Shown: positions 53,163 through 62,329, counted from the stretch's first letter. The stretch is DNA of 64,000 nucleotides from Viridibacillus arenosi (GCF_001955655.1 NZ_MSPW01000003.1:310001-374000), one strand, 5' to 3'. Translations and numbers: made by a program. The notes: a model not told the origin generated them from the letters alone.

Positions 53163-53303
53163 ATTAAATTGCTCCTAATTCTTATCAAGATTATTCTCGT
53201 CATCCTACCTGTTCGTTAACACATAAATATAAAAATTATATTATTCAAAAAGCTACAATATAATAATCAATTATAACATTTACTTTTGCATATGATTTTC
53301 AAT

Positions 53304-54131
53304 TTAATTATCCTTCATTATTGTTCTCTTGGCTTTTTTAATAATTCTACTCGTCTCCCTAGTATCTGAATCTTTCTCCCACTTTTCGCACAGGTTTATT
53401 ACCCATTCTGGTTGGGTTTTGCTAGCATCATTTAACCAGTTTCCAACAGAATCTTGAACATACTTAGACGAATCTGATTTGAGTAAATTAAGAATCGGTA
53501 GGGCTTGTTGAGGTTCTTGTTTTAGTGTTTCAATGTGCTTAGTCCATACACCACGTGGACGAATAGATTCTACTGAGAATCTGCGAATATTCTCATCATC
53601 ACTTTTTGCCCATTCTTCTAACAAATTCACACTCATCTCTATATTTTCTGAAAGGTTTTCTCGAATAGACATCCAGGCAATTTCCCGAACACCAAAATGA
53701 GGATCTGCTGCGAATGGCTCAATATACTTCAATTTCCCTTCTAATGAGTCATTGGAATTTTTATTCATAAATGCTGCCCAACATCTTACACTATCTGACA
53801 TATGAATGGAGCATTTCATTATGATTTCTTCCCTTTTTATTTCAACTTGCCCTGCCATTACTTTATCTAACAAAGCTCCTGTCATACGTATAGCTTTCAT
53901 GCCAGAATGGGCTTCCTGCAGCTCTAATTCAGCTATGACAAATTCTACTTTATCCTCTAAACCAATCTCTGGCAAGATACTCTTTACTAATGAACTATGA
54001 TTAATAGAAAGCCATTCCGTTAAATTAACACTCTCTATTTCACCTTGATTAAGTAATTCTAGAACTTCATTGGGGATTTCACTAGCTTTTCTAGCCCCTT
54101 TTCTGTTTAATATATCTTCACTAACAGTCAT
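53304..54131 (-). CDS. DNA alkylation repair protein (AlkD/AlkC-like HEAT repeats)
   Basis: 275 residues of ARM/HEAT-like helical repeats. The C-terminal signature RRFSVESIRPRGVWTKHI with LKSDSSKYVQDSVGNWLNDAS and PEWVINLCEKW matches the DNA-alkylation-repair family of glycosylases that remove 3-methyl- and 7-methyl-purines. The Trp/Asp pair (VQDSVGNWLND) lies where AlkD has its catalytic and aromatic residues. It lies close to the SOS-boxed genes but has no LexA box of its own that I can see. It is monocistronic. Confidence 0.85.
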   Translation of the reverse strand: MTVSEDILNRKGARKASEIPNEVLELLNQGEIESVNLTEWLSINHSSLVKSILPEIGLEDKVEFVIAELELQEAHSGMKAIRMTGALLDKVMAGQVEIKREEIIMKCSIHMSDSVRCWAAFMNKNSNDSLEGKLKYIEPFAADPHFGVREIAWMSIRENLSENIEMSVNLLEEWAKSDDENIRRFSVESIRPRGVWTKHIETLKQEPQQALPILNLLKSDSSKYVQDSVGNWLNDASKTQPEWVINLCEKWEKDSDTRETSRIIKKAKRTIMKDN

Positions 54132-54415
54132 TAAACACCCTCCTTATAATCAAAACACGACCGAATTATACCTTAAATATATAAATTAGGTAATTTTCTA
54201 TTCATTAATACTATTGTAAACTAAACTATTCAAAAAAATCTTATCAACACACTTCATAATTTGGAAATATTTAAATAAATAGAATATTGTAGTAAAATGA
54301 TATAGATTATTATTAATTTTTTAAAATAATACATATTAAATGTAACAGGTGAAGTATTAAGCTAACACGATGAAACATTCACTTAAATAAAACGAGAATT
54401 AGAGAAAGGTGGAAA

Positions 54416-54952
54416 ATGATGATATCTCATAAAGATAATAGTGTTCTTATTCGCTCCATGATAAAAAGTGATGTAGGAAATTTTGTAACTGCGTTTGCTG
54501 AGCAAAATTGGGAGAAAGCATCTGAGTTATTTCATAACTATTTCAATCAGCAGGAGAAGAATGAAAGGGCTGTAATAATTGCTGAAGTAAACAATGCAGT
54601 TGCTGGATACGTTACATTACTTCCGAATACTGAAGTTGGTCCTTTTTCATCTAAAAACATACCGGAAATCGTCGACCTAAATGTACTTATTAAATTTCAG
54701 AATAAAGGTATAGGCAATAAAATGATGGATGTAGCAGAGAGACTTGCCAAGGAGAAAAGTAACTTTGTTTCACTAGCAGTTGGATTGCATTACGGATATG
54801 GTTCAGCTCAACGAATGTATGTAAAACGAGGGTATATTCCTGATGGTTCCGGCGTTTGGTATAAGGGGGAACAATTAGAACAATATGCAAAATGTGAAAA
54901 TGATGATGATTTAGTACTATATTTCCTCAAAGATTTTAAAACGAAAGATTAA
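54416..54952 (+). CDS. GNAT family N-acetyltransferase
   Basis: 178 residues. The acetyl-CoA motif A reads DLNVLIKFQNKGIGNKMMD (the Q/R-x-x-G-x-G/A pattern as QNKGIG). Strands before it (NAVAGYVTLLP) and SAQRMYVKRGYIPDGSGV after it complete the GNAT fold. The C-terminus DDDLVLYFLKDF is usual. The start ATG follows AAAGGTGG closely. The acceptor is unknown. It is monocistronic, flanked by relic sequences. Confidence 0.88.
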   Translation: MMISHKDNSVLIRSMIKSDVGNFVTAFAEQNWEKASELFHNYFNQQEKNERAVIIAEVNNAVAGYVTLLPNTEVGPFSSKNIPEIVDLNVLIKFQNKGIGNKMMDVAERLAKEKSNFVSLAVGLHYGYGSAQRMYVKRGYIPDGSGVWYKGEQLEQYAKCENDDDLVLYFLKDFKTKD

Positions 54953-55034
54953 TGACTAGATTTAATACATGATTATTTCACTGAGAAATCATGAAAAGGA
55001 CCTTTATAATACCATCTGATCATTTCTATTACTA

Positions 55035-55181
55035 CTAAATAACTGCACCATCAGGAAATGTAGAACAAGGCACTAATTCAATAAACGTTTTCTCTTTTTG
55101 TTTAACTTTAAAAGCTTCTGCATAAGCTCTTGCCTAAGATGGTTTTTCAGCCAATATAGCAATTTCCCCCATTTGACTCAT
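55035..55181 (-). pseudogene. DNA topoisomerase III N-terminal fragment with an in-frame stop
   Basis: The minus-strand frame reads MSQMGEIAILAEKPS, an amber stop (55134-55136), then ARAYAEAFKVKQKEKTFIEL and VPCSTFPDGAVI, then two stops. This is the start of the Toprim domain of TopB, where LAEKPSQARxYAxAF and FPxGAVITWGIGHL are normal, so the amber replaces a Gln (CAG to TAG). Everything after GAVI is lost. TopB-like genes are common on plasmids and conjugative elements as well as chromosomes. This is a dead fragment. Confidence 0.72.
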
Positions 55182-55222
55182 CACATCTTTTTTAATATTT
55201 TTTAGAGATTTACAAAAACATA

Positions 55223-55251
55223 AAACTCAACTAATCTAATTAGTTGAGTTT
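55223..55251 (-). terminator. terminator below the cupin gene and relic
   Basis: AAACTCAACTAAT pairs with ATTAGTTGAGTTT around a three-base loop, with TTTTATGTTTTTG on the minus strand. It is the first good hairpin after the Opp-cupin operon. Confidence 0.75.
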
Positions 55252-55275
55252 ATTATGAAATACATATTTATTATT

Positions 55276-55449
55276 TTACTTTAAACGATTTAAAATATCA
55301 CTTTTTAAAATTCTTGTATCAGTAGCGCCTTTTAAATATTTTAAATCACCTCTAGCAAGCCAATCTATTTCTCAAGATTCATTAAAATTTGAGGAATTTA
55401 TTGCATATCTTATTGGACCAATTTTGAATAAGAAAGCACCAATTATTAT
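55276..55449 (-). pseudogene. C-terminal gene relic with one in-frame stop
   Basis: A minus-strand frame reads GAFLFKIGPIRYAINSSNFN, ES, TGA (55372-55374), EIDWLARGDLKYLKGATDTR and ILKSDILNRLK, then a stop. It has no start codon and overlaps the cupin stop. The TGA could be a decayed TGG (Trp). I do not recognise the parent protein. Confidence 0.45.
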
Positions 55450-55784
55450 TCAGCTTTTTTCACCATAAAGCAAACGAGCATACATGGTTCACTGCTATTA
55501 TTAACGCACCAGTGCTCTTCGCCAGCGGGGATTAGTGTTGCATCTCCAGCCTTTTCCACACTGTATTCACCATTACAATATGTTTCTATTTCTCCACTGA
55601 AAATATAAGAATACTCATCTTCATTATGACAGCTCATGCCTACAGTAGGAATTCGTTCGCCAGGTGTTAGAGAAATAACACTCATGCTCACTTCTTGAAA
55701 ATTCCCCTGTTTTGTAAAAAGTTTCTTCATTTCATAAATTGGCATGCCAATGGGCTCGACTTGATTAATATTAATTTTTCTCAT
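55446..55784 (-). CDS. single-domain cupin protein, last gene of the Opp-type operon
   Basis: 112 residues forming one cupin barrel. Metal motif 1 is approximated by CHNEDEYSYIFSGEIE (His, Glu and Glu in H-x4-E-type spacing) and motif 2 by PAGEEHWCVNN. Small cupins serve as isomerases, dioxygenases or ligand sensors. It begins 13 bp after the last permease gene, and the operon's regulator also carries a cupin domain, so both may recognise the imported compound. Function open. Confidence 0.82.
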   Translation of the reverse strand: MRKININQVEPIGMPIYEMKKLFTKQGNFQEVSMSVISLTPGERIPTVGMSCHNEDEYSYIFSGEIETYCNGEYSVEKAGDATLIPAGEEHWCVNNSSEPCMLVCFMVKKAE

Positions 55785-55797
55785 TTCATTTTACCAC

Positions 55798-56631
55798 CTA
55801 TTCTTTTTGGAGTTTTGGATCCAGGAAGTCTCGTAGACCATCCCCTACGAAGTTAGCACCTATAGAAATTGAGAAAATTGCTAGCCCTGGGAAGGTAGAT
55901 ACCCACCAATTTTGAATAACCTTTGCCCCATCTGATACCATTGAACCCCACTCAGGTGTAGGGGGCTGTGTTCCTAGTCCAAGGAAGCTTAATCCAGAAA
56001 ACATCAAGATTGCATTCCCCAGGTCAAGTGTTGCCATAACCAATAATGGACCAAAGCTATTCGGTAAAATTTCTAAAAATAGAACTCGAATATGTGAAGC
56101 ACCCATCACGCGAGAAGCAGTAACATACTCACTTTCTTTTAAGGAGATAACCATTGAACGCATTAATCTTGCATAATTTGGCCACCATATAATGGCCATT
56201 GCAATTACTGAGTTTATGATACTTGGACCAAGTGCTGCTGCGATTACCATCGCTAAAATTAGTGGTGGAAATGCCATAATAAGCTCTGAGAAACGCATCA
56301 TTACTTCGTCCACTTTCCCGCCTTTATATCCTGCTATTCCCCCAAAGAAAATACCAAAAGAAAAGGCAATTATCACGGTAATAATACCTGCTGATAAAGA
56401 AATTCTAGAGCCATACATAACACGTGAGAATACATCACGCCCCAACTCATCGGTACCAAAGAAATGTGAAAAGCTTGGTGGCTGATATCGAATGGACAAA
56501 TCTTGTGCAGTTGTACTATGTGTAGCGATTAATGGTACAAAAATGACAACGAAAATCCAAAATGCACAAATGAATAATCCCAGTTTAAAAAGAAATCCTT
56601 TTTGAGAGATAAAAGAGCTAAATTTTCTCAT
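55798..56631 (-). CDS. Opp/Dpp/Nik-type ABC permease (OppC side)
   Basis: 277 residues, six helices. The N-terminal cytoplasmic part and helix are followed by FFGTDELGRDVFSRVMYGSRISL, the signature of DppC/OppC/NikC, and the EAA loop SRVMGASHIRVLFLEILPNS. The end is GANFVGDGLRDFLDPKL. It abuts the partner permease gene (shared base at 56631). Peptide, nickel or opine specificity cannot be chosen by eye. Confidence 0.92.
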   Translation of the reverse strand: MRKFSSFISQKGFLFKLGLFICAFWIFVVIFVPLIATHSTTAQDLSIRYQPPSFSHFFGTDELGRDVFSRVMYGSRISLSAGIITVIIAFSFGIFFGGIAGYKGGKVDEVMMRFSELIMAFPPLILAMVIAAALGPSIINSVIAMAIIWWPNYARLMRSMVISLKESEYVTASRVMGASHIRVLFLEILPNSFGPLLVMATLDLGNAILMFSGLSFLGLGTQPPTPEWGSMVSDGAKVIQNWWVSTFPGLAIFSISIGANFVGDGLRDFLDPKLQKE

Positions 56632-57644
56632 TATTTATACCTCACCCTCGGATCAATAATCCCATAAAGGATATCAATTAGTAGATTAATAACAACATAA
56701 ATAAAAGCAATTAATAATGAGACGCCGCATATAGCTGGGAAATCGAGTGAAACGGCAGATAGGTAGGCATATTGTCCAATTCCTGGCCAAGCAAAAATAT
56801 TCTCAACTAGCACCATTCCACCTAGTAAATTACAAAATCCTATTCCAGCTACTGTAATGACCGGTATCATTGCATTGGAAATCGCATGTTGAACGATAAT
56901 CGCAGATTCCTTCAAACCCTTAGAACGAGCTGTACGTATATAATCCATTGACAACACTTCAAGTAAATTAGATCTTGTTTGACGAGCAATTAATCCCATA
57001 GTAAAGAATCCTAACACCGTTCCTGGTAGAATCAAGTGCATAGCCACATCACCGAATAATTGAAAATTCCCACTAATAAGTGAATCTAATAGAAGTAATC
57101 CTGTTCCCCCTTCAGGAGTTGTTGCTCGTGCATCAATTCGTCCAGGTCCAGGCGTAATGCCTAAAACTGAAGAAAAAATATTGAGCATGATTAAAGCAAA
57201 CCAAAAGCTTGGTATAGATACCCCACTAATAGAAACAGTACGAATGATATGATCAATAGCCTTATTTCTGAAAATGGCAGAGATTGTTCCAAATAGAATA
57301 CCTAATACTAAGGCAATCACCATCGCTACTATCGATAATTCCAATGTTGCTGGGAAGAACTGCATTAAATCATCAAACACAGGTCTACCTGTTCGTATTG
57401 ATGTACCCAAATCACCAGTCAATAAGTGTTGGAAGTACAGAAGTAATTGACTAAAAAGCGACTGATCTAGTCCCCACTTCTCTTTAAAAGCAGCAACAAT
57501 TTCAGGATTATTCAATGCACTTTGGCTCAAATTCGCAGCAACCGGATCACTTGGCACTAAATGCGAAAGAATAAAAACGAAAAGTGCCACACCAAATAAT
57601 AAGAAAAGCAGAAACAATAGACGCCTAGCAATAAATCTAAGCAA
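56631..57644 (-). CDS. Opp/Dpp/Nik-type ABC permease (OppB side)
   Basis: 337 residues. It starts MLRFIARRLLFLLFLLFGVALFVFILSHLVPSDP (in parts: FIARRLLFLLFLLFGVA), typical of DppB/NikB. The EAA loop is IRTARSKGLKESAIIVQHAI, and ENIFAWPGIGQYAYLSAVSLDFPAI is the hallmark near the C-terminus. It lies 103 bp behind the binding-protein gene and pairs with 55798-56631. Confidence 0.92.
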   Translation of the reverse strand: MLRFIARRLLFLLFLLFGVALFVFILSHLVPSDPVAANLSQSALNNPEIVAAFKEKWGLDQSLFSQLLLYFQHLLTGDLGTSIRTGRPVFDDLMQFFPATLELSIVAMVIALVLGILFGTISAIFRNKAIDHIIRTVSISGVSIPSFWFALIMLNIFSSVLGITPGPGRIDARATTPEGGTGLLLLDSLISGNFQLFGDVAMHLILPGTVLGFFTMGLIARQTRSNLLEVLSMDYIRTARSKGLKESAIIVQHAISNAMIPVITVAGIGFCNLLGGMVLVENIFAWPGIGQYAYLSAVSLDFPAICGVSLLIAFIYVVINLLIDILYGIIDPRVRYK

Positions 57645-57747
57645 TTTGAATCACACTCCCAACTAAAATACAGCTTCCTAGTAAATTTCAATAAATAGCT
57701 ACAGTAGATAGTTACCTACCTACGAATAGCTGCTTGATCGTAAAAAA

Positions 57748-59346
57748 TTATTTTGAAAGCTTTAATTCATTTAATCGTAATTTATAAAGGTCGTTATAAG
57801 TAACACCTTCAAGTTTGGTACCTATAGCAAATGATTTAGGGTGCTGTACTAAGAATGCATATGGACTATTCTCAGCAATTATTTTCTGCATTTTCCCAGA
57901 AATTTCTGCACGTTTTGTATCATCAATTTCCACTTTCGCTTGTTCAGATAAACTTACTAATTCAGCATTAGCTGAGGGTTCCCAGTTCGCACGTTTTCCT
58001 ACAATATCGCCTGGAATAAATGCTAATTGGTTGCTTAGATCATAGTAGTCAGGTGACCAGTGCATAACTAGGAATGGCGTTTTCCCGTTTCTATAGTCTT
58101 CGATAACAACCCCAACATCTCCAGTTTGAATTTCCACATTAATATTAATTTTCGCAAGATCTTCTTTTACTTTTTCAGCAATTGTTACCCATGAAAGTCC
58201 TTCTGAATCGTAATTAGCAGCTGTTAGTGGTACTGTAAAGCCATTTTCATACCCTGCCTGTTTCATCAAATCCTTTGCCTTTTTTAAGTTTTGATAATTA
58301 TCTGCTCTAGATTTTGCACCAACAAAACCATCTTGAACAAATGACATTGGTAATAGTGCGCCATCGCCTGCTAATTGCTGGAAGCCTTCATAGTCAAGTG
58401 CGTAACGAACAGCTTGCTGAACAAGTGGATCCGCCATTTCTTTTCCTATTTCAGTACTATTATTCATTAGTAAGAATGAAATTGTTGAAGTTGGTGAAGA
58501 TACAACCTTCGAATTTCCACCCTCTTTGATATTTTTCACTTGGTCAGGTCCAACGCTTAACGCTACGTCAATTTCACCTTTTTCAAGTGCTTGAATTTGT
58601 GTATTTGGATCCGGAATTTCTTTGATGATAATCTTACTCGCATTCACTGTACCCTTATAATACGGATTCTTTTCAAGAACCATCTCTGTATTTGGAGTCC
58701 ACTTCTTCAATACATATGGACCGCTGCCTGCTGATGTCCCATCAAGGTGAGTAGTAGCTGTATCAGTTGTACTTGCATCTTCTGCATCTGATCCACCTTG
58801 TTCCTTCACAACTTTGCTATCTACAATTGCAAAGGCATTACTTGTAAGTTTTGAAATAAATGATGCATCCTTTTCCTTAAGATTGACGACAACAGTCTTG
58901 TCATCTGGCGCTTCCACTTTGGCAACTCCTTCTGCAAGGGCAGAAGCATTATCTTTTAAATTTATTGTACGATTAAAACTAAATACAACATCCTCTGCAG
59001 TTACAGCATTACCACTTGAAAATTTACGACCCTCGTCTAGCTTAAATGTATACGCAAGTCCAGATTCGTCTACCGTATATTCTTTTGCAAGGGCTGGCTT
59101 TGGTGTAAGTTCTGACCCTTCCAACGTGTATAAATTCTCATATGTTGCATAGAAATAGAGATTCCCAAACACTTCATAAGCACGAGCTGGATCCAAGGTT
59201 TTCCAGTCGGAAGCAACCCCGATAACGATTGTATCCGTGTTAGATGTGCCTTCAGATTCATTTGTTTTTTCTTCATCATTGCTACAGGCGAAAAGTGATA
59301 GAACCAATACCAATAAGATAGACAGTAAAGAAATTTTTTTCATCAT
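57748..59346 (-). CDS. Opp/Dpp-type substrate-binding lipoprotein (SBP_bac_5)
   Basis: 532 residues. Lipobox LSLFACSNDEEK. The family motifs are IVIGVASDWKTLDPARAYEV, YTFKLDEGRKFSSGNAVTAEDVVFSFNRTI and TSAGSGPYVLKKWTPNTEMVLEKNPYY (each cited in part). It binds peptides, nickel complexes, opines or other ligands on the outer membrane face. AAGGAG precedes two adjacent ATGs. It is the third gene of the operon, after the two ATPases, an order different from the usual SBP-first one. Confidence 0.9.
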   Translation of the reverse strand: MMKKISLLSILLVLVLSLFACSNDEEKTNESEGTSNTDTIVIGVASDWKTLDPARAYEVFGNLYFYATYENLYTLEGSELTPKPALAKEYTVDESGLAYTFKLDEGRKFSSGNAVTAEDVVFSFNRTINLKDNASALAEGVAKVEAPDDKTVVVNLKEKDASFISKLTSNAFAIVDSKVVKEQGGSDAEDASTTDTATTHLDGTSAGSGPYVLKKWTPNTEMVLEKNPYYKGTVNASKIIIKEIPDPNTQIQALEKGEIDVALSVGPDQVKNIKEGGNSKVVSSPTSTISFLLMNNSTEIGKEMADPLVQQAVRYALDYEGFQQLAGDGALLPMSFVQDGFVGAKSRADNYQNLKKAKDLMKQAGYENGFTVPLTAANYDSEGLSWVTIAEKVKEDLAKININVEIQTGDVGVVIEDYRNGKTPFLVMHWSPDYYDLSNQLAFIPGDIVGKRANWEPSANAELVSLSEQAKVEIDDTKRAEISGKMQKIIAENSPYAFLVQHPKSFAIGTKLEGVTYNDLYKLRLNELKLSK

Positions 59347-59379
59347 CTACGTTCTCCTTTTATAAAAAATTTTATAGTA

Positions 59380-60384
59380 TTACGTTGTATGCAAATGACA
59401 TGCTGCAAAGTGATTACTACCTGTTTGAATAAAGTCAGGCTCCTGTGTTTTGCAAATATCCATTGCTACAGGGCATCTTGTATGGAACCGACATCCGGCA
59501 GGCGGATTAGATGGACTTGGAACATCTCCTGTAAGAATAATCTTCTCTCGATGTTCATCGCTAACATCTGGAACAGAGGAGAGGAGCGACTTTGTGTACG
59601 GATGTTGCGTTTTTTCATATAGTTCATCACGAGTAGTCAATTCAACAATTTTACCTAAATACATAACTGCGACTCGATCACTAATATGGTGTACCACGCT
59701 TAGATCATGGGAGATAAATAGATAAGTAAGGTTCAATTGTTTCTGTAGGTCCTCTAGTAAGTTAATTACCTGTGCTTGAATTGACACATCTAAAGCTGAG
59801 ACAGGTTCGTCACACACTATAAGATCTGGATTTAGTGCCAATGCTCTAGCAATTCCAACTCTTTGTTTCTGACCTCCTGACATTTCATGAGGAAATCTAT
59901 CGAGGAAGCGACTTGCTAGACCAACCACATCCATTAGTTCTTTAATTTTTGCTTCACCATTTTGTATTTTATGAATTTTGAATGGTTCTAGTAAAATTTG
60001 CTTAATGGTTCTACGTGGATTTAAGCAAGCAGATGGATCTTGAAAAATCAGTTGTGCCTTTTTGGCAAAATTTTTCCGTTTTGATTTTGAGAAATTTGTA
60101 ATATCCTCGCCATTAAATAAAATTTCAGATCCCTGATCAGGTGTATATAGACCAAGTAACGTCCTACCTAATGTACTTTTACCACATCCACTTTCACCGA
60201 CAAGACTAAATGTTTCACCCTTTTTTATCGTAAAAGAAACATCATCTACTGCTCTAAGTAAGCCTTTTTTTCCATCTGGACTTTTAATATGAAAGGTCTT
60301 TTTTAAGTGTGAAACTTCTAAAATGTTTTCTGTGCCAATGTGGTTTGATATCGCAGCTATACGATTCGATTTATTTTGTTGCAT
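59380..60384 (-). CDS. Opp/Dpp-type ABC ATP-binding protein (OppF/DppF side)
   Basis: 334 residues. Walker A is GESGCGKST, signature [19 protein letters not shown], Walker B LIVCDEPVSALDVSIQAQV and switch His LFISHDLSVVHHISD. The C-terminal oligopeptide-transporter extension has a cysteine pattern GCRFHTRCPVAMDICKTQEP, which may hold an Fe-S cluster as in DppD/F. It overlaps the DppD-like gene by 14 bases. Confidence 0.93.
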   Translation of the reverse strand: MQQNKSNRIAAISNHIGTENILEVSHLKKTFHIKSPDGKKGLLRAVDDVSFTIKKGETFSLVGESGCGKSTLGRTLLGLYTPDQGSEILFNGEDITNFSKSKRKNFAKKAQLIFQDPSACLNPRRTIKQILLEPFKIHKIQNGEAKIKELMDVVGLASRFLDRFPHEMSGGQKQRVGIARALALNPDLIVCDEPVSALDVSIQAQVINLLEDLQKQLNLTYLFISHDLSVVHHISDRVAVMYLGKIVELTTRDELYEKTQHPYTKSLLSSVPDVSDEHREKIILTGDVPSPSNPPAGCRFHTRCPVAMDICKTQEPDFIQTGSNHFAACHLHTT

Positions 60385-61369
60385 TTACATCATCACCCTT
60401 TTTAGATCCGTCATAAATAAAGCATTTTACTTCACGACCATCTTCTAGTTGAAATAATGGTGGAGCTTTCAATTTGCATTTCTCTGTTGCATATTTACAA
60501 CGAGGATGAAAACTGCAACCACTTGGCATATTCAACGCATCAGGGACAGTGCCTTCAATCGCTTCAAGTCTTTCCACTTTACTAGAGATTTTAGGTATAG
60601 CATTAAGCAATCCTCTTGTATATGGATGAAGAGGATCAGTAAATACTAACTCAGTTGGACTTTTTTCAACAATTTGGCCAGTGTACATGACTACTACTTT
60701 CTCACACATTTCTTTCACGACACCCAAATCATGGGTGATCATAATAATACTCATATCTCTTTTTTTCTTCAGACTGTTCATTAAATCTAGAATTTGCGCT
60801 TGAATAGTAACATCTAATGCAGTAGTAGGCTCATCGGCAATTAATAGTTTGGTATTACAAGCTAAAGCGATAGCTATCATAATTCTTTGTCGCATACCAC
60901 CAGACATTTGATGTGGATATTCATGAAATCGCTGCTCAGGAGAAGGGATTCCTACCATTCTTAGTAATTCAATTGCATGATTTTTTGCCTCTTGTTTACT
61001 TACATCTTTTTGGTGAATCAAGATTGGTTCCATAATTTGCTTGCCACAAGTATGTAAAGGATTAAGTGAGGTCATTGGCTCTTGGAATATCATTGATATA
61101 GAATTTCCTCTAATCTTCCGCATTTCATTAGGTGAGAGTTTTAACAAATCTAAGCCATCAAAATCAATATTTCCAGTGATTTCAGTGTTAGCATTTTGTA
61201 AAAGTCCCATTATAGTAAGGGAGGTAACACTTTTGCCGCTACCACTTTCACCAACGATTCCTAATGAACTACCTTGCGCTAGTTCAAAGTTTAGTTTATC
61301 TACTGCTTTGACAACACCCTGGCGTGACTTGAATTTAATCGTCAAATCCTCCACTCTTAGTAATGTCAT
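60371..61369 (-). CDS. Opp/Dpp-type ABC ATP-binding protein (OppD/DppD side)
   Basis: About 332 residues. Walker A is GESGSGKSV, Q-loop MIFQEPMTSLNPLHTCGKQI, signature MSGGMRQRIMIAIALACN, Walker B LLIADEPTTALDVTIQAQI, and the C-terminal SGCSFHPRCKYATEKCKLKAP. The ORF opens at a TTG at 61387, but AAAGAGGTG is correctly placed for the ATG at 61369 (MTLLRVEDLTIKF). It is the promoter-proximal gene of the six-gene operon. Confidence 0.93.
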   Translation of the reverse strand: MTLLRVEDLTIKFKSRQGVVKAVDKLNFELAQGSSLGIVGESGSGKSVTSLTIMGLLQNANTEITGNIDFDGLDLLKLSPNEMRKIRGNSISMIFQEPMTSLNPLHTCGKQIMEPILIHQKDVSKQEAKNHAIELLRMVGIPSPEQRFHEYPHQMSGGMRQRIMIAIALACNTKLLIADEPTTALDVTIQAQILDLMNSLKKKRDMSIIMITHDLGVVKEMCEKVVVMYTGQIVEKSPTELVFTDPLHPYTRGLLNAIPKISSKVERLEAIEGTVPDALNMPSGCSFHPRCKYATEKCKLKAPPLFQLEDGREVKCFIYDGSKKGDDVNATK

Positions 61370-61732
61370 CAGTTTCACCTCTTTCAAAAGTATTGTTAAA
61401 AATGATTGCTAAAGAATAGATATACTACAGATATAAATAAACTTATAATTCAGAAAATTTAACATACTAATCTATAGCACAAAATTTGGCTTGGGGAACA
61501 CCAAATTAACTATTGCTCGCAATCTTCCTTTAATTTTCGCCAAGTTTCTTGGATTGTCGAAAAATCAAATAATTTCTATAAGTGTTTTAATAAATCTTTA
61601 ATAAATGGTTCCGTTCTGAAATTCTAACACCCATAGAGGAAATCAAATCTTAAAATCATTGGGTAGATCTTCCTTTTATTTGTTTACGGAAACCTTAAGT
61701 CTCTATGTGTTTAATTTATGAAATTTATTTGT
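61370..61732. other. intergenic region upstream of the Opp-type operon
   Basis: 363 AT-rich bases between the XRE-cupin regulator's stop and the first operon gene, both leftward. It must hold the operon promoter. I see no convincing ORF, terminator or palindrome longer than a few bases. Confidence 0.45.
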
Positions 61733-62278
61733 TTAGTTAAAAATAACTGGAGTGATTACGGAAAGTAATATAGTTTCCTGATTCGTAGGATTTTCCCATA
61801 TATGAGGAAGACTTGAAGGGAAATGTATTGCTTCTCCTTCACGCAGATAATATTCCGTCTGGTCAACAGTGAATAATACAGCCCCTTTTAGAACGTAATA
61901 AAACTCTTCACCCGGATGTTTAAATGGTTCATTTTCTTTTTGGTGAGGTTTTATTGTTACGAGAAATGGCTCTATTTTTCTATCTGTAAAATTATTGCTT
62001 AACCTAACATAAGTAGAATCAGAACTTTCTATTTTAAAAGGTTTTTGATCTTGCTTTTTCACTGCGTAATTTAGATTTTCTGTCTCTTCGAAGAAATGAA
62101 TCATCTTCACTCCAAATGCGTCAGCAATTTTTTTTAATGATGTGATAGCTAGTGATGATGTTCCTCTCTCAATTTGGGATAAGAAACTAACAGACAAATC
62201 TGTCTTTTCACTCAATTCCTTTAAAGTCATACCTTGTTCAAATCTTAATTGCTTTATTTTTTGAAAAATTTCTTCCAT
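61733..62278 (-). CDS. XRE family regulator with a C-terminal cupin domain
   Basis: 181 residues. The N-terminal HTH (about 1-62) has FEQGMTLKELSEKTDLSVSF and LSQIERGTSSLAITSLKKIA. The C-terminal cupin (about 108-178) has HPGEEFYYVLKGAVLFTVDQ and FPSSLPHIWENPTNQETILL. This is the PuuR-like XRE-cupin type, which senses small amines, amino acids or metabolites. It lies directly upstream of the Opp-type operon on the same strand and is its probable regulator. Confidence 0.92.
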   Translation of the reverse strand: MEEIFQKIKQLRFEQGMTLKELSEKTDLSVSFLSQIERGTSSLAITSLKKIADAFGVKMIHFFEETENLNYAVKKQDQKPFKIESSDSTYVRLSNNFTDRKIEPFLVTIKPHQKENEPFKHPGEEFYYVLKGAVLFTVDQTEYYLREGEAIHFPSSLPHIWENPTNQETILLSVITPVIFN

Positions 62279-62308
62279 AACTTAATTCCTTTCTCTTAAC
62301 AGAGGAAT

Positions 62309-62329
62309 AATTACTGTATAACTGTAATT
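62309..62329. promoter_or_regulatory. possible operator of the XRE-cupin gene
   Basis: AATTACTGTATAACTGTAATT is an interrupted palindrome (AATTAC / GTAATT arms) 30-50 bases upstream of the regulator's start, overlapping TATA-like promoter elements. Confidence 0.5.

Noticed and set aside
53003-53203. 66-residue protein starting at the ATG at 53203
   Set aside because: The ribosome site is only a few bases from the ATG, the N-terminal half is unlike a protein, and the TTG at 53162 in another frame has a proper site. Treated as a frameshifted gene.
57551-57566. Second sigma-54 promoter (TTGGCAC)
   Set aside because: Lies inside the permease coding region and lacks the TTGC element at the right spacing.
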